A stretch of 64,000 nucleotides of DNA from Acanthochlamys bracteata (lineage: Eukaryota; Streptophyta; Magnoliopsida; Pandanales; Velloziaceae): positions 2,743,270 to 2,807,269 of the forward strand of contig CM034136.1 of assembly GCA_019914995.1 (NCBI GenBank). Direction: 5' to 3'. The notes below the pieces were generated by a model, which was not told the DNA's origin, did no database searches, and worked only from the letters and a program-made list of their open reading frames with translations. A program made the position numbers and the translations under genes. Positions 22,811 through 35,700 of the stretch are shown one piece after another (position 1 is the first letter of the stretch; every line of letters begins with the position of its first letter).

Positions 22811-23052
22811 GGGTGCGTTTGATATTGCTTATGAAATGAAGCTTTTCTAATTTTATCCTTTTTAAAAAATAAGCTCTATTTGTTTTACTTCTAAAAAAAT
22901 AATAAAAATATACAAAAAAAGTATCTCATTACGTAAAATTTTTCTACACTATCTAAATTTTTAAATAAATTTTCTAAATATTTATAAAATATGTATTAAA
23001 AAACGTGAAATAAAAAAAAATTTGCTTTTGGTATGCACTGCCAAACGCAGCC
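22811..23052. repeat. MITE-like element, GTTTGG-family copy 3
   Basis: A 242-bp element beginning GGGTGCGTTTGATATTGCTT and ending GCACTGCCAAACGCAGCC, so the ends are inverted repeats. The interior matches the copies at 21011 and 60739 in reverse orientation (AATAATAAAAATATACAA, TACGTAAAATTTTTCTACAC). Confidence 0.7.
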
Positions 23053-23748
23053 GAAAAAGAATCTTTAGCCTCTTTCTTCGGGATAGTCGCTATGAACCAA
23101 ATAGTGACAAGTATCTTATCCGGCAAATCCTTTCTCAATAAGCGGCACAAGCATCGACTGACTAATAAGTCCTCATTGCTTATAACAGGAATGTGCAAAT
23201 ATGAGAAGCGCACAGAAGGGAATCAGTCCATCACCGACCAGATACATCAAAGGTTCATCAACTGTACAGAACCAAGCAAACAATTGTTGATACGTGACTT
23301 TAATTCAATCATAACCAACAGTGTCATTTGTCAAAAACAGAAGGGGGAAAAAATGTCCACATGCACCCACATTTCCAATCTCCTCTCCCCAGGCAAAATC
23401 TAGAGTAATCCTCTTGCCTATTGCAAGTTTGTAAGACTAGCATGCAAATGTATGTCCTTTTGCCGCATTCTCAACTATCATAATCACCCAACAGCTTTTA
23501 ACATCACTTGTTCATACTTTAATATAGCAAACGAAAGCATTAGAAGAAAAGGACAGATAAAAGGGGTTACTTTACAATGGGAACAAGATTTTATACAGGA
23601 CGCGACTGGTACATTAGCTAACAATGGCTCCTCAAGAATTAGCATCACCACTAAGATTCACTACAGAACAGCACTACTAAGTCACAAGTGCCATTGATGG
23701 CATCAAACAAAGGATATACAACATGGATTCTTACATAAATAACCTACT
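23053..23748 (-). other. Downstream region of the capping enzyme gene (3' UTR and flank)
   Basis: About 700 bp following the capping-enzyme stop codon. The proximal part (roughly 23400-23748) is likely 3' UTR. No polyadenylation signal can be assigned with confidence and no other gene is seen. Confidence 0.4.
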
Positions 23749-26700
23749 TTACCTTCTTCTATGATGATGGTGTTGCTGTTGTGCCTTTGTAATCCTATCA
23801 GCATACATTGGAAGTCCTATTATCTCTTGAATCTCATTCAGTAAAACCTCTTCTGTGATGTTGTCACTAATACTCCGCATTACCTGCATTTGAAAATTGG
23901 CAAATAAAGTCCAGTACGAGAGATCAAGAGATATAACAAAAACAAGATTAGCTACCTTTCGGTAAGTGTTTATATCATTAGGAGTTGATTTGTCTGCTCT
24001 TATACGCATGCACGACCAGGACCGATTCTCAGAATTCCAACTGCATTCAATAATTCTTCCTGAGAGAGGAGGTATAGTTTCTTCATCTACATCAATTCCT
24101 GATTAAAATGTATAATATTTCAGTTAAAAATATAATTGAGAAAACATTTACTCAAATTACGATCATTATGACAATAATTGCATTCTCAGACAATAGTAGG
24201 GCAGATCTCCCCGCAACCAGTGTTGTTAAAACCAACCTGAAAAGTTACCAGATCACCGGTTAACTCACCGGATCACCGGATTGACCCACTGAATCAAATC
24301 GAGTTTATAGAAATAAATATTAATATTATAAATATAATATATATATTATATAATATCTACCGTAGCAGCTATTTATAATTTTTTTAAAACATGATTTTAT
24401 ACAATAAATATTAAATATATTTTTTAAAGTTATATTTTTTATTTTTCCCTAAACCAAGTCTTCGAATCATGCATCGAAGGCGAGATTAAGTTAATCGACC
24501 AGATTAGGAAAACGTTTCTCAATTTTTTCCCTAGCTGTTCCCAGAACCAACGGAGCATTTGCCCCCTGCACTTCGTTTGTCCCCCTTGGGGGGATTACAG
24601 TTGTTTATCCGGAAGCAGCCGATTCTCGGATTTGATTCGGAGAACCGGATATTCCCTTAGGACTTGAACCTAAGTTGGCATGAGTTCTATTGATTGGCAT
24701 CAATAAAACTCGTATATAACTACTGAACCTATTTATCATGTCCGTTGGAGAAGAACATCAGCTTTGTTGGTATTGCTGGCCCCCTTCTCGCTCTCTAATC
24801 TGGCCGATTGGTAAGCTTAATCTCGCCTTCGATGCATGATTCGAAGGCTCGGTTACGAGAAACGAACAGGAAGTAGACAAAAAGGCAGTAGTCGAGAGCA
24901 GGCTCTCTAATCTAGTCGATGGACCAGCCTCCATCTCGCCGTCGATGCATGATTCGATGACTTGGAACAATAGTTTTCAATAGTCAAGACAATAACCAAA
25001 AAGTCTAAAATATAAAAGAATCTCAATATTTTAAACATTATAAATTAGCTACGCTATATGTATGTATAACTGCTTGTCGCCTTATACATATAGTAAGGAT
25101 CAATAGAGTAAAGATAGTCCGACGGCGATGAATAGAGCGTGGTAACAGTAGCAATTATCGGCGCCGAGAACGACAGCAAAACAAAGGGTTAACTGGTTAG
25201 GGAGATAGAGGGTTAAAAACTTAACAGAAATAATTCGAAACAACAAAATAACTCAAAAAACGATCATATTTTAATATTTTATTTTTATTATTTTTTAATA
25301 ATAATACTGGATCAATTCGTTTTACCGAGTCACCGGGTTATCCAAAAACCGGTCGGATTGATCGAATTTTATCGAATTTATTGCATACCGGATTATGCTG
25401 CTCATCCAACTCGGAATCGTGCCGGATCGCCGGGTTTTGGATTGATCCGGCCGGGTCGGGTTGGATTTTAAAACACTGCCTGCAACCTCTAAAAGTAGCT
25501 TTATGATATCGTAATAAAATGATTCCCCAAACAGCAATTTTCTAAAAGTAGCCTTATGCGTTCAAATTTTGTGAATCAACTAGGTCGCATGCTACTTTAT
25601 AGATACACACAGATTTCTGGCAATTGTGGATTAAGGTATAGTAGTAATAGATGCCACAACTGAGTAGCTCAGTATACTGAAAAACTAGACAGCATGAAGG
25701 GAAGAAGTAACAAGTAGAAAACAACACGAGAGTAAAATGCTGCTGGAAGTGGCAGATGAAGAGCATGCAGTAATTGGTTAGAAGCATCAAAGATGACTTT
25801 TGATACCTGGTTGCATGACTGACATTCTTGTCAAAGCAATTACCAGCAGCTAAATCAAATATAGACACCAATCAGCATGACAAAGACCACACTATCAAGA
25901 AGACTTACATTTCATTCTTTGCAACAAAGAAGACACTCGACGAAATATCTACACTTTATCTATCTTTCCCACAAGATGCGACTCTGATATAAATCGGATA
26001 AATATAAATGTAAACAGTAGAAGAAACAATCAATTTATTATATCAGAGGTTCCAGTTACCATATCTTGAAGAATTCCTTTAGAAAAGATTAACTTATAGA
26101 CATGCAAGCATAAACTAAAACACCTGTAAAGAATAACCAACATGAAGCAATATTCACATATGCAGATGAAAAGTAACTTGATCTAAAAAATACTTCTATC
26201 CTCACCTCCAAATGTTACTTGAGTGCGATCCATAAGCTTTTTCTTCCCTCTCTCAAAAAGGAAAAGTAACCGTTGGCCCTCACTTCCGATCTACTTAATG
26301 CATTAGAAATTTTTACACGAAATCACTCTGAGGGGTCACATAATTAAAGAGAAGATATGTACTATAGTGATGCAAGAACAACCTCAAACAAAAAATCAAC
26401 AGAGTTCATCTCGGGGTATTTCCATTTCAATAGACCTTCATGGGTCCGAGGCACATAAGGATCATCCCATCCCTGTGGAAAATCACGTATAAAGTTGCTC
26501 TCACTGAACAGTAAAAGAACTTAGAACATACAAGATGGAAAGACAAATAATAAACAGAAAGAGGATGGCAAAATGCTAAATTGAAACAAAAAAGTATAAG
26601 AAAAGGCAGTATAAAATTGAAGAAAATGTGCAACTGTATTTTTTTTGTAACCAGTAAAAAGATATCAAGGAAAGAAATTTTCTATTTCTCAAGGATTCCT

Positions 26701-29700
26701 ATCTCAAGCTTAAGTAAGAGGCCTGAATTTGCATGACTAAATGTTGTTAATAGCAAGCATTGAATCCAAAGATCTGACATATTCAGAGTTTCAAAGATAT
26801 TTGCATGACCTTTAAGGCTCATTTCATTACTCAAACAGCTTTATCAACTGTATATTACAATTTAGAACAACTTGCGAATTCTGAATTGCACTCAAAGCCG
26901 ATCTAAGTTCTCTAAAAAGTTTGAGTAGACTTGCTCTAAGAACTGTATATTACATGGGGAGTATTCTATTACGCAAGTATCAGAAAGGTAAACAATGATC
27001 TCAAGAAATTTAGAAAGAATGCTCAAGAGGCTGAGAAGAACTGCATATTACAATTTAGAACATGCAAATTCTGCAATTGTAGTCAAAGTCGATCTAAGTT
27101 GTGTAAAAGTTTGAGTGAGACCTATGTTTCTGAAAATCTGGCTCAATGTTACCAAACATGGGGAGGTTTCTATTAAGCAAGTCTCAGAAAGGCAGACTAA
27201 CTATCTCCAGAATTTAGGAGGAATGCTCAAGACTCAAACAGCTCTAAGAAAAACTACACATCACACTTGCAAATACTGCAACTGCACTCAAAGTCAATCT
27301 ATGTTCTGTAAGAAGTTCAGTAGACCTATGGTTTTGAAAATCCGGTTCAATGTTACCAAACATGGGCAGGTTTCTGTTACACAAGTCTCAGAAAGGTAAA
27401 CTAACGGTCTCCAGAAATTCAGAAAGATGCTCATGGAAATCTATTTCCTTAAGCAAACGCTACTGAGTTTGCAGGATATACGCACCTGAAAAATGAGCCC
27501 ATCAGCATCATGACAAAGGGATGGAATGAATTCCTTTAGAAGCTTAGTCACTGTAGATAACAACCAGAAATCCTTCCTCCTAACCTGTAACCAGTTAGCC
27601 AATAAAAACGATATCAAGACTATGAACTGTGAATTCAAAAGTTTTGAAGTTTGAAATATAACTGCGCTTCACTAACAACAAGTACCTTATTGAATTTTTA
27701 TAAATACCAAAAGAAAACATATGAGCAGATTTTTTGTTAATTTTCAGATACCAACTAAAAAGAAAAGTTAGGCAATATATGTAGAGGCGTATACAAAAGA
27801 CTTACAGAAAATGGCTCCATGTCATATCTATAATAAGAAGCACCATTTGGATCACACTCAATCTGTTTCTTCTCTACATTTCGCGGTCGGATAATTTCTT
27901 CCTCAAGAAGTCTCCACCTCTCAGAAAATGGTCGCTGCACCAACAGATTTGGAATTAAGATACACGTTACACAAAACAAAACAAAAAACTTGCTTTCAAA
28001 AAATAAATAATAAATACATAAATTAGTCAGAGCGAGTCTGCCTGAATGGCAGTGCTCAATGATCAGACATGTAAAGAGTCAATTATGACCTTTTCTTGAT
28101 TTTATTCTGTTGAAATGCAGCTTTACACATAAAACAGACTCCTGTCACAATGTCTATTGTATATTCAGATAAGCACAACCTACGAATGGCCTTTGCATAA
28201 TTCTTAGACATGCCTAACATGTATGTGCACTAACATGCTACATAATAACCCATGAAATAGAGGTAACAACTATCAGATAACTACATATCCTAGCAGAGCC
28301 AAACACAAGAGTCAAAGTGGTAGGGAACAAGATGAGATATTTGAGATTTCCAGACCAGATCAGCTCTGGATGGAGATGATTGCATTGCTTGACCTTAGGG
28401 CCAACAGCAACAGTTGGAGGCAATCAAGGTTGTGACAAAGTGATCCCAACTTAGAGTGTCATGTGACTAGAAAATGGAAAATATCATATTGCTTGATCTA
28501 TTAGCTGCCAGCACAAAAGTAGAACCTTTAAGAGCCAAACCAAACATGCCAAGCCATGTCCATGAAAACTTTCAGAGTATATTTCAATAGAATATTCAGT
28601 ATTTAATTTGACAAACAATATTACCAGCTCATACAACGGTTGTGATCTAATGGTTCCAAGATCAACTAGAGCTAGCAAACCCTACTTGAACCATAACAAT
28701 TACCCATAACAATCAAACTCACTACAAAAATAAATTCAGTCTTGCTCTTCCATGAAAATGCCTTATGCTTAACGAAGAGCTCAGTAAATTTTTCAACAAT
28801 AAGTGAACCTTTAGAGAAATGCCAAGTGGTTATATGCAGCAAGTAGTGTATCATGTAGTACAAAGAGGTAAAGAGTGTAAGGATGAATCATATAGATAAA
28901 ATGAATAACCAGTGGATAACAGAAGGTTAATTGTAAAACTTTTAGTTTTTACTAAAGACATGTTTGTTCATTGTATGATTGAGCAAAACTAAAAAACAAA
29001 AAATGAATCCGCAACTGTGATAAAGAACAGCCATTGAGAAGCTTCATCCAAGAGAGACCTCCCAACATTAAGAAGTTGGGATACTCAAAGAGGGAACAAT
29101 CCAAAATTTCAAAAAATTCCACCCAAAGAATTATAAAATGTTAAGCAAACAAGCCATAGTGTGACTTACCTTAATAACGGACATAGAGTTAAGAACTACT
29201 AAATCATATGCAAGATATCTTCTCTTTAGTCCTACACCTGGTATTGTGTCAATAATCATTTCTCCATCAATCAGAGTCAAATTGTGAACTCCCTTGCAAA
29301 ACAATAGAGTTTGTCAAGAAAGGGAGCATGTTAAAAAGCAAATTATCTTAGGTAAAAATGTGCTAGATAAAGACCTCCGTGGCAGTCTTCAAAGGAAAAC
29401 GCATCTGAACCCTCCGAAAGCAGAAGTTTCGATCTATTAAGTAGCAACCATCATGGGTAATAAGCATCATATATCTGGTACCATCAGCCTTCCATGTAGC
29501 ATAGTAATAGCGTTGCCTTAGTAGTTGCAGGTTCTCCCTAAATATAGTAATGTTAATTTCAGTTAAATAACTTTTAATTCAAATTGAGACAAAATGAAAA
29601 GATCAACATGCACAACAAAGAGATGCAAGTAACATACTAAAAGATTTGTTCATGCAAAATGATGCCAGCAGTCCCTAATTGAAATTTGTTAAATGTGAAC

Positions 29701-32700
29701 ATGTTTGTGTCCGATGTAAGCATGCTGAAACAGTAAGTACATATGCATGAGCATATGTACGTGGATATGCGCACCTATGTCTATAAGCCCCTACAATATT
29801 ATCATTTATGAATAGTATGCACCTATGTCTATATGCCGCACTATAGATCATTTTATGAATAGTATGCACCTATGTCGTAAGAGATGAAGATAACCAACCT
29901 ATTGAGAGAAACAGGATGGGATCCTGGAAATTGTGCATTACCTCTTGCCTAGAAGCATAAAAAAGAAATACATATACAGTGAGTAACTCACTATTATAAA
30001 ATGTAAGAATAAAAATAATAATCAAAATCCTACATGTATATGGAAGATATGAATCATCAATAGATACTGTCCAGTAAATACCACCATAACTTAAAGAGCT
30101 AAATAGTGATTGAAGCAGCACATCAAGCTAGCATGCCACTAAGGCTTATTTTTTTAAGAATAACTAAGTCATTTGTTCTATAGAGCCAAATCTATAGTGA
30201 TTTCATGGGGCTATGTTGTCAACTATACAAGCATAGGGGATACATAATAAGCATATTGATATTACGTGAAATCCAGTAAAGCTATGTTCAGTGATCATCT
30301 CAGGGAAACAGGTGGAGAAAAGAAAGATAAAAGTGAGATATTGGTGACTGCTCAAGACTTTAGATTGCAAAAACCAAAAGCTTAGTCTGATAATGAATCA
30401 CATACCGACAAATTCAGCTCAAGCATCTGGTAACAATATTGCCGCATGAGAACCTGCTGTTCATATGGTATAGCATCACCCAATACATCATTATTTGTGA
30501 TAGCTTTGGTTTCTGGTGGCCCCTGCTAAGAAGGACAACTACTAATGGTTACAAGAGACCACCCAAACAATGACAACGATAGCAAGGTTACAATTCAGTG
30601 CAAGAATACTAGATAGCAAATACAGGAAGGTAAGATGTCAAACACAGACATACTGCTGAATATGTTTGGAGCCATCAAAGCAGTATAAACTTTCCTTAAA
30701 TAGCTACGACCAATTGGACATGACTATGTTGTCCACAAAGGCAAATTTCACTTCACTACTCCACTGTGTCAGCAACAAAGTCCCACTTAACTTCAATTCA
30801 TCAAAGTCCTCTTTATTTTCACTCAATGACCAATAGCATGTATGTTGACCTCTATTTCCTTGGCACAGGGATCAAATCAAATTTTCTTATAGCACTCCTT
30901 TATATATATGAAACTTACATACCAAAAGGGACCACAACTAGCTGAAAACAATCAAAATTCAGATGCGTCCATCTTCAAAAGGATTACTAGACTACATTTA
31001 AAAACAACATTGCTTCTAAAAATTAATGTAGTAACCTAATATTGAATAAAAATAGTTATAGACAACGAACTACTGCTAATTTTTTATCTATAGTTATTAA
31101 ATTTATGAGTTCCATAAGTTGCCCTCCAGCACCCTTATCCAGTTGAGGGACAAGCACTCCAAACAGGTAGAACATGTAATTCCAGGAATATTACCATGTA
31201 GGGAGCAGAAGACACATCACCAATAATATTATCTACATTTGAAGAAAAAGCTAGTCATCATGTCCGGAAGAGCCATGACGAACATCAGAATTAGTTGGCA
31301 CTCATGATTTGTACACGAGTAAGGAAATGAGTTTAACTTTACAAAACCATAACTACTCAACACTAATATACATGCGTACAAACACATCAACCCTGACAGC
31401 TTCATGTCTAATTCTGGCACTGACGAATAGAGTTCCTCTTAAATAACATGGGTTTCCAAAATTTTCAAGAGAAGAAGTTGATTAACCTCCCTTCAAAAGT
31501 GGTTAACATAAGAAGCCGGATTCACTTCCAAAAGGCACCCTTAGTTTTACCACTTAGCCTCTGCCAGAAAAAGAATACAATGTCTCACCATATTCTGAAG
31601 GATATTAAAAGTTTGATACTTGCAATCAAATCAAACGACAAAGTCACATTTTCAAAACAAGCATGTCGCAAAGTGTATGCAAATGGGTGATATTAAAGTA
31701 GTCCTTGGACCTACTTGCAGGACAGCAGCACCATCACCATCCTCATCTTCATCTTGCACGGCTTCACCATTCAAATCAAGATCAGATGGTCTCTTCCACT
31801 CTGGTGTTCGAGGGCAAATTAAATTTCCAGGGGTTTCATGATAAAAGGAGTACAATGCTTCGAGATAATCATGCTTGTAGATGCCTGGCGGCCGCACTTC
31901 AGCAAATTGGTTGATTGCCTGGAAAGATGAAGTAACAATTACTGTCAAATGCTTAGAGAAAAGAGATCGGAAAAGGATGGGATCAGAGAAGGCTATGCAT
32001 TGCATACATCAGCCACATGCAACAGCTGTGAACGCATAAGGTAGTTGATGATCATAAACCCAGTCCGGTTATGCCCATGAGTACAGTGGACAAGAATGAA
32101 CTTCTTTGAATGTTTTTGACGATTAACAAATTGTATAACCTGAAAAAGAAGACAACCACTACTAAAATCAGCTATTCAACATGCATATTAGAATATGCTC
32201 AATAAAATTTATTTAGAGGAAAAAAAAACTCCAACAACCCTCGCCAGCCAACAGAAGAAGGCCACAAAAGAGAGTTTTGCAACTGTGGCTCTGAGGGCAT
32301 GTATAGAGATGGGTGTTATCCATCAAGGACTTTTTCAACCATGTATACACTAGGAATGACGTGATGACAAACATGGCAACTTAGATTACCTTTTCCAGTA
32401 AGAATGATACCTAAACACTTTTTAAAAAAAATAAAAATGAAGAAATAGCATAGCACTTAGCTACTCATTGAAATTACACAGATGCTAGGTATTGTGTTCA
32501 AGTATTTACATAGGACAGCAAAGTGTGGAAGTTTGCTGTTGAACTTAATCTACTGATTCATAGAGATATAATTATCTATAGGGGTAATTTCTACTGATTC
32601 ATAGAGCTATAATTATCTAGAAGGGCTTCTGTACTAGCATGCATAGTATACAAATAAATCTCATATACACATAATTCTATAGAATATTAACATGTATGCA

Positions 32701-35700
32701 TTAGTGCAGGCAGACACCCTCTCATCCAGTCAACCCCCCTAACTAGAATTCCTGACTAGGCCCTTCAACACATAAGAACCAGTTCCTGATAAGTGATTTA
32801 ATACCTCAAAAACAAACGAATTTACAGATTCATTATCTGGAACAGCATCCCGGCCCTTGCATTGGATCTACACATGAAGAAAATAAAAACTAAATAAGAA
32901 TTATAGAAAATAAAGAAATCAAAACTCTTTGCAGAATTACTATGGTCATAGAGTTTCTCAAAAACATTAAAATAAAATAATCAAGAAAAGAGACTGTCAT
33001 CATAGAAGAGTTCTCACCTTCAAGTGTTTAATACCTTGCTTTGTCCATTCTGACGGCGAATAATAGCGACTAGTATTTGTCAAATCTATCACCATGCCAA
33101 TCTGGAAAACAAGAACACTAATAAATAAATTAACACTTGGCAAAGCAGTTTTAAAATACAGTAGCTTCATGAATCTAAACAGCCTACATGGAAAATTATA
33201 ACAATATAATATATTGTTTGACTACTTATCAGTTTTACACCATTGAAATCATACCTTAGTCTATGACATATTGCCTCGTAGTAGCTACTTCCTAAAGCTT
33301 CATGTCAAGTAAAATGACCCTTAGAAAACACCAAACTGCATTACTTTTAAGAAGCAACTTCAACAGCTCAAAATACTCAAATATCTCATTAGATCAATGC
33401 TACATTTGTATATTATTAAAACACAAAGTTACATGGGCAAAATATAAGAAGATGGTCTTCCAATCAGCATTACGTTGTTATACAACTCCCATTATTATTC
33501 TTATAAATTGAATTTGACTAATTCTTTGGTGCATACAATATATCATGTATTGGACGCTCAAGTAGAATACACATTAAATGGTCAGTCTTAACTACAATTT
33601 TAGTTAACAAAATGAAAAGGTCAGAACAATCATAGCATCAAAAAACCAGAATCATAATTGACATCAACAATCAGAGGATTCCAGATATCACAACTTACAT
33701 CCCGACCCTGCTTCTTTTGTTTATCAATTGCTTGTTTAGATGAGTATCTCTTGCCAGGGGGCACCAAATCATTGTAAGACTCGTCCAGAGGAACTTTTGA
33801 AGGAATAATATAGTGTCCAATGCATTGGCCAGCAGGAGGACAATTCAGCCAACCTTCAAATTTATATAGAGCACGTTAGCTACTTTTGATTACTACACAG
33901 AGAAAACCATAGAAAATATAGATAATAGGAACATGCTAATTGACTTGCACCAGAGAGCATAACTGAAAATCTGCAAGCAATTCTGGTAAATGAATTACAT
34001 AAAGACAACACAGGCAAGCTGAAAGGTGTAAGCCCAAATTATGTGGAAGGATATCTGTAGCTGCAAAAATAAAACGCAGCATCTACAACCAAGGCACAAG
34101 CTATACTAATCAGGTAGACAAAAAATGAATTAAAGGACTTACGAAGATCCTTATTTTGCAAACTAAAACCACTAAATCGCATTTCTGGAGTTGGTGACCG
34201 CATGTTCAAAGTTCTATAAAAGGCCAATTCATTTGCAGGCAGATCCACTATAACAAATAGCATAAAGACTTTTAAAAAAGTTAGCATGACGAAATAATTC
34301 TAGTCACACTTGCAAAGATCAGTAAGATCTTTCGCGTCTGCTACACTTTTACACATGATGGTTCTACATTTTTTATAAAATAAAAACTATTTCTTATACA
34401 AGAAATTTAAAATTTTATTTATTTTCTATTCATAATCAATTTAGGTCGGTATGTACATGCACAGAAACCAGTACTTCCTAGTCATTTCCCTTTCTACCAT
34501 CAGCACTTTAAACACAACTGTTCCTAATTTCTATCTAACCACCCAAAGTCATATATGCTACATAAGAACAGTCGAAATTGTAGTATATTTACTAAAGTAT
34601 AAAGCATCTGAATGTACAAACCAAACAACAACCATAGATATTCTATAGACTAAATTCCACTTCTGGGGTAAGAAGCCAGGTTTGCATTCAAAGACTGCTG
34701 AATAAAAACTAAAGGGATTTATGTTTTAAAAATACCTTCAATTCTGCAAAACAAACAAGATTACCTATGAGCACCTTAAACCCTTTATTAACTCATCAAA
34801 AATTGAAAAAGAACATTATCAGAAACTTCATCACTTTATTAGCACAGTTACATGTACAGCATAAAAGTAGATGTAAGCTCTGCTGGACAATTGCTTCACC
34901 GAACTATTATAGTCTCAACCCTGCTGGCAGAAAACAGAAGTAGGAGAGAAGGGAAGATGCCAAAGGTAGCATTAACTATTTTACTTGGTTCTCACTACGA
35001 CAGAATCCTTTTCCAATATATACCAAATATCATTTTCTATGCTCTTATAGAAGTAGCTAAGAACAGAAAGATGTTATCAAAAACCACAAATCAGGTTTCA
35101 AAATTGAGACTAGGATGCATGGTATGAACTCAGGCCACAATATAGCAGAAACAATGATACCTAGAATGGAATATTAACAGAAGATATTCACAGGAAAGGA
35201 TAATGAAAACCTACTGGTTATTAGACCAGGGTTAGCATTAGAAGTGCCAAGGTGCAAGGACTATTCAAGTAAAGAACCACACCGACAGCAGCATAACAAA
35301 CTTGCAAACTACAAAACAATTTATTTTGCAACTATTTTATCAAGCAAGTAAGCAACTGTAAATGATGAGTACCTGGAGGAAGTTCTTTAGATCTGCCATA
35401 AGGTCTATAGCCTCTATTATGCTGAGGGATATACTCATTTCTAATTTGTTGGGAAGGCCGCCTAGGCTCATCCTGATGTTCTCTCCTTAGCCGACGCTTC
35501 CTCTCTTCACGCTCCTGATGAATAAAATAAACAGCCATACAGGGACACTCAGATCTAGTGTTAGTTTTAAACAGCAGCAAGAACTCATGAATGGTTTCCT
35601 GCTGAGTACTTACAATCTACTTTAGTCAAATATACAGGGACACTCAGCCTTAGTAAAGACATCTACTAAGAACTCATGAATAGCAAATTAATTTGATAAG

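Noticed and set aside
24640..24700. A tRNA T-arm-like stem-loop on the minus strand (TTAGG, TTCAAGT, CCTAA)
   Set aside because: The matching acceptor, D-arm and anticodon arm are not found at the right spacing, so it is not a tRNA gene.
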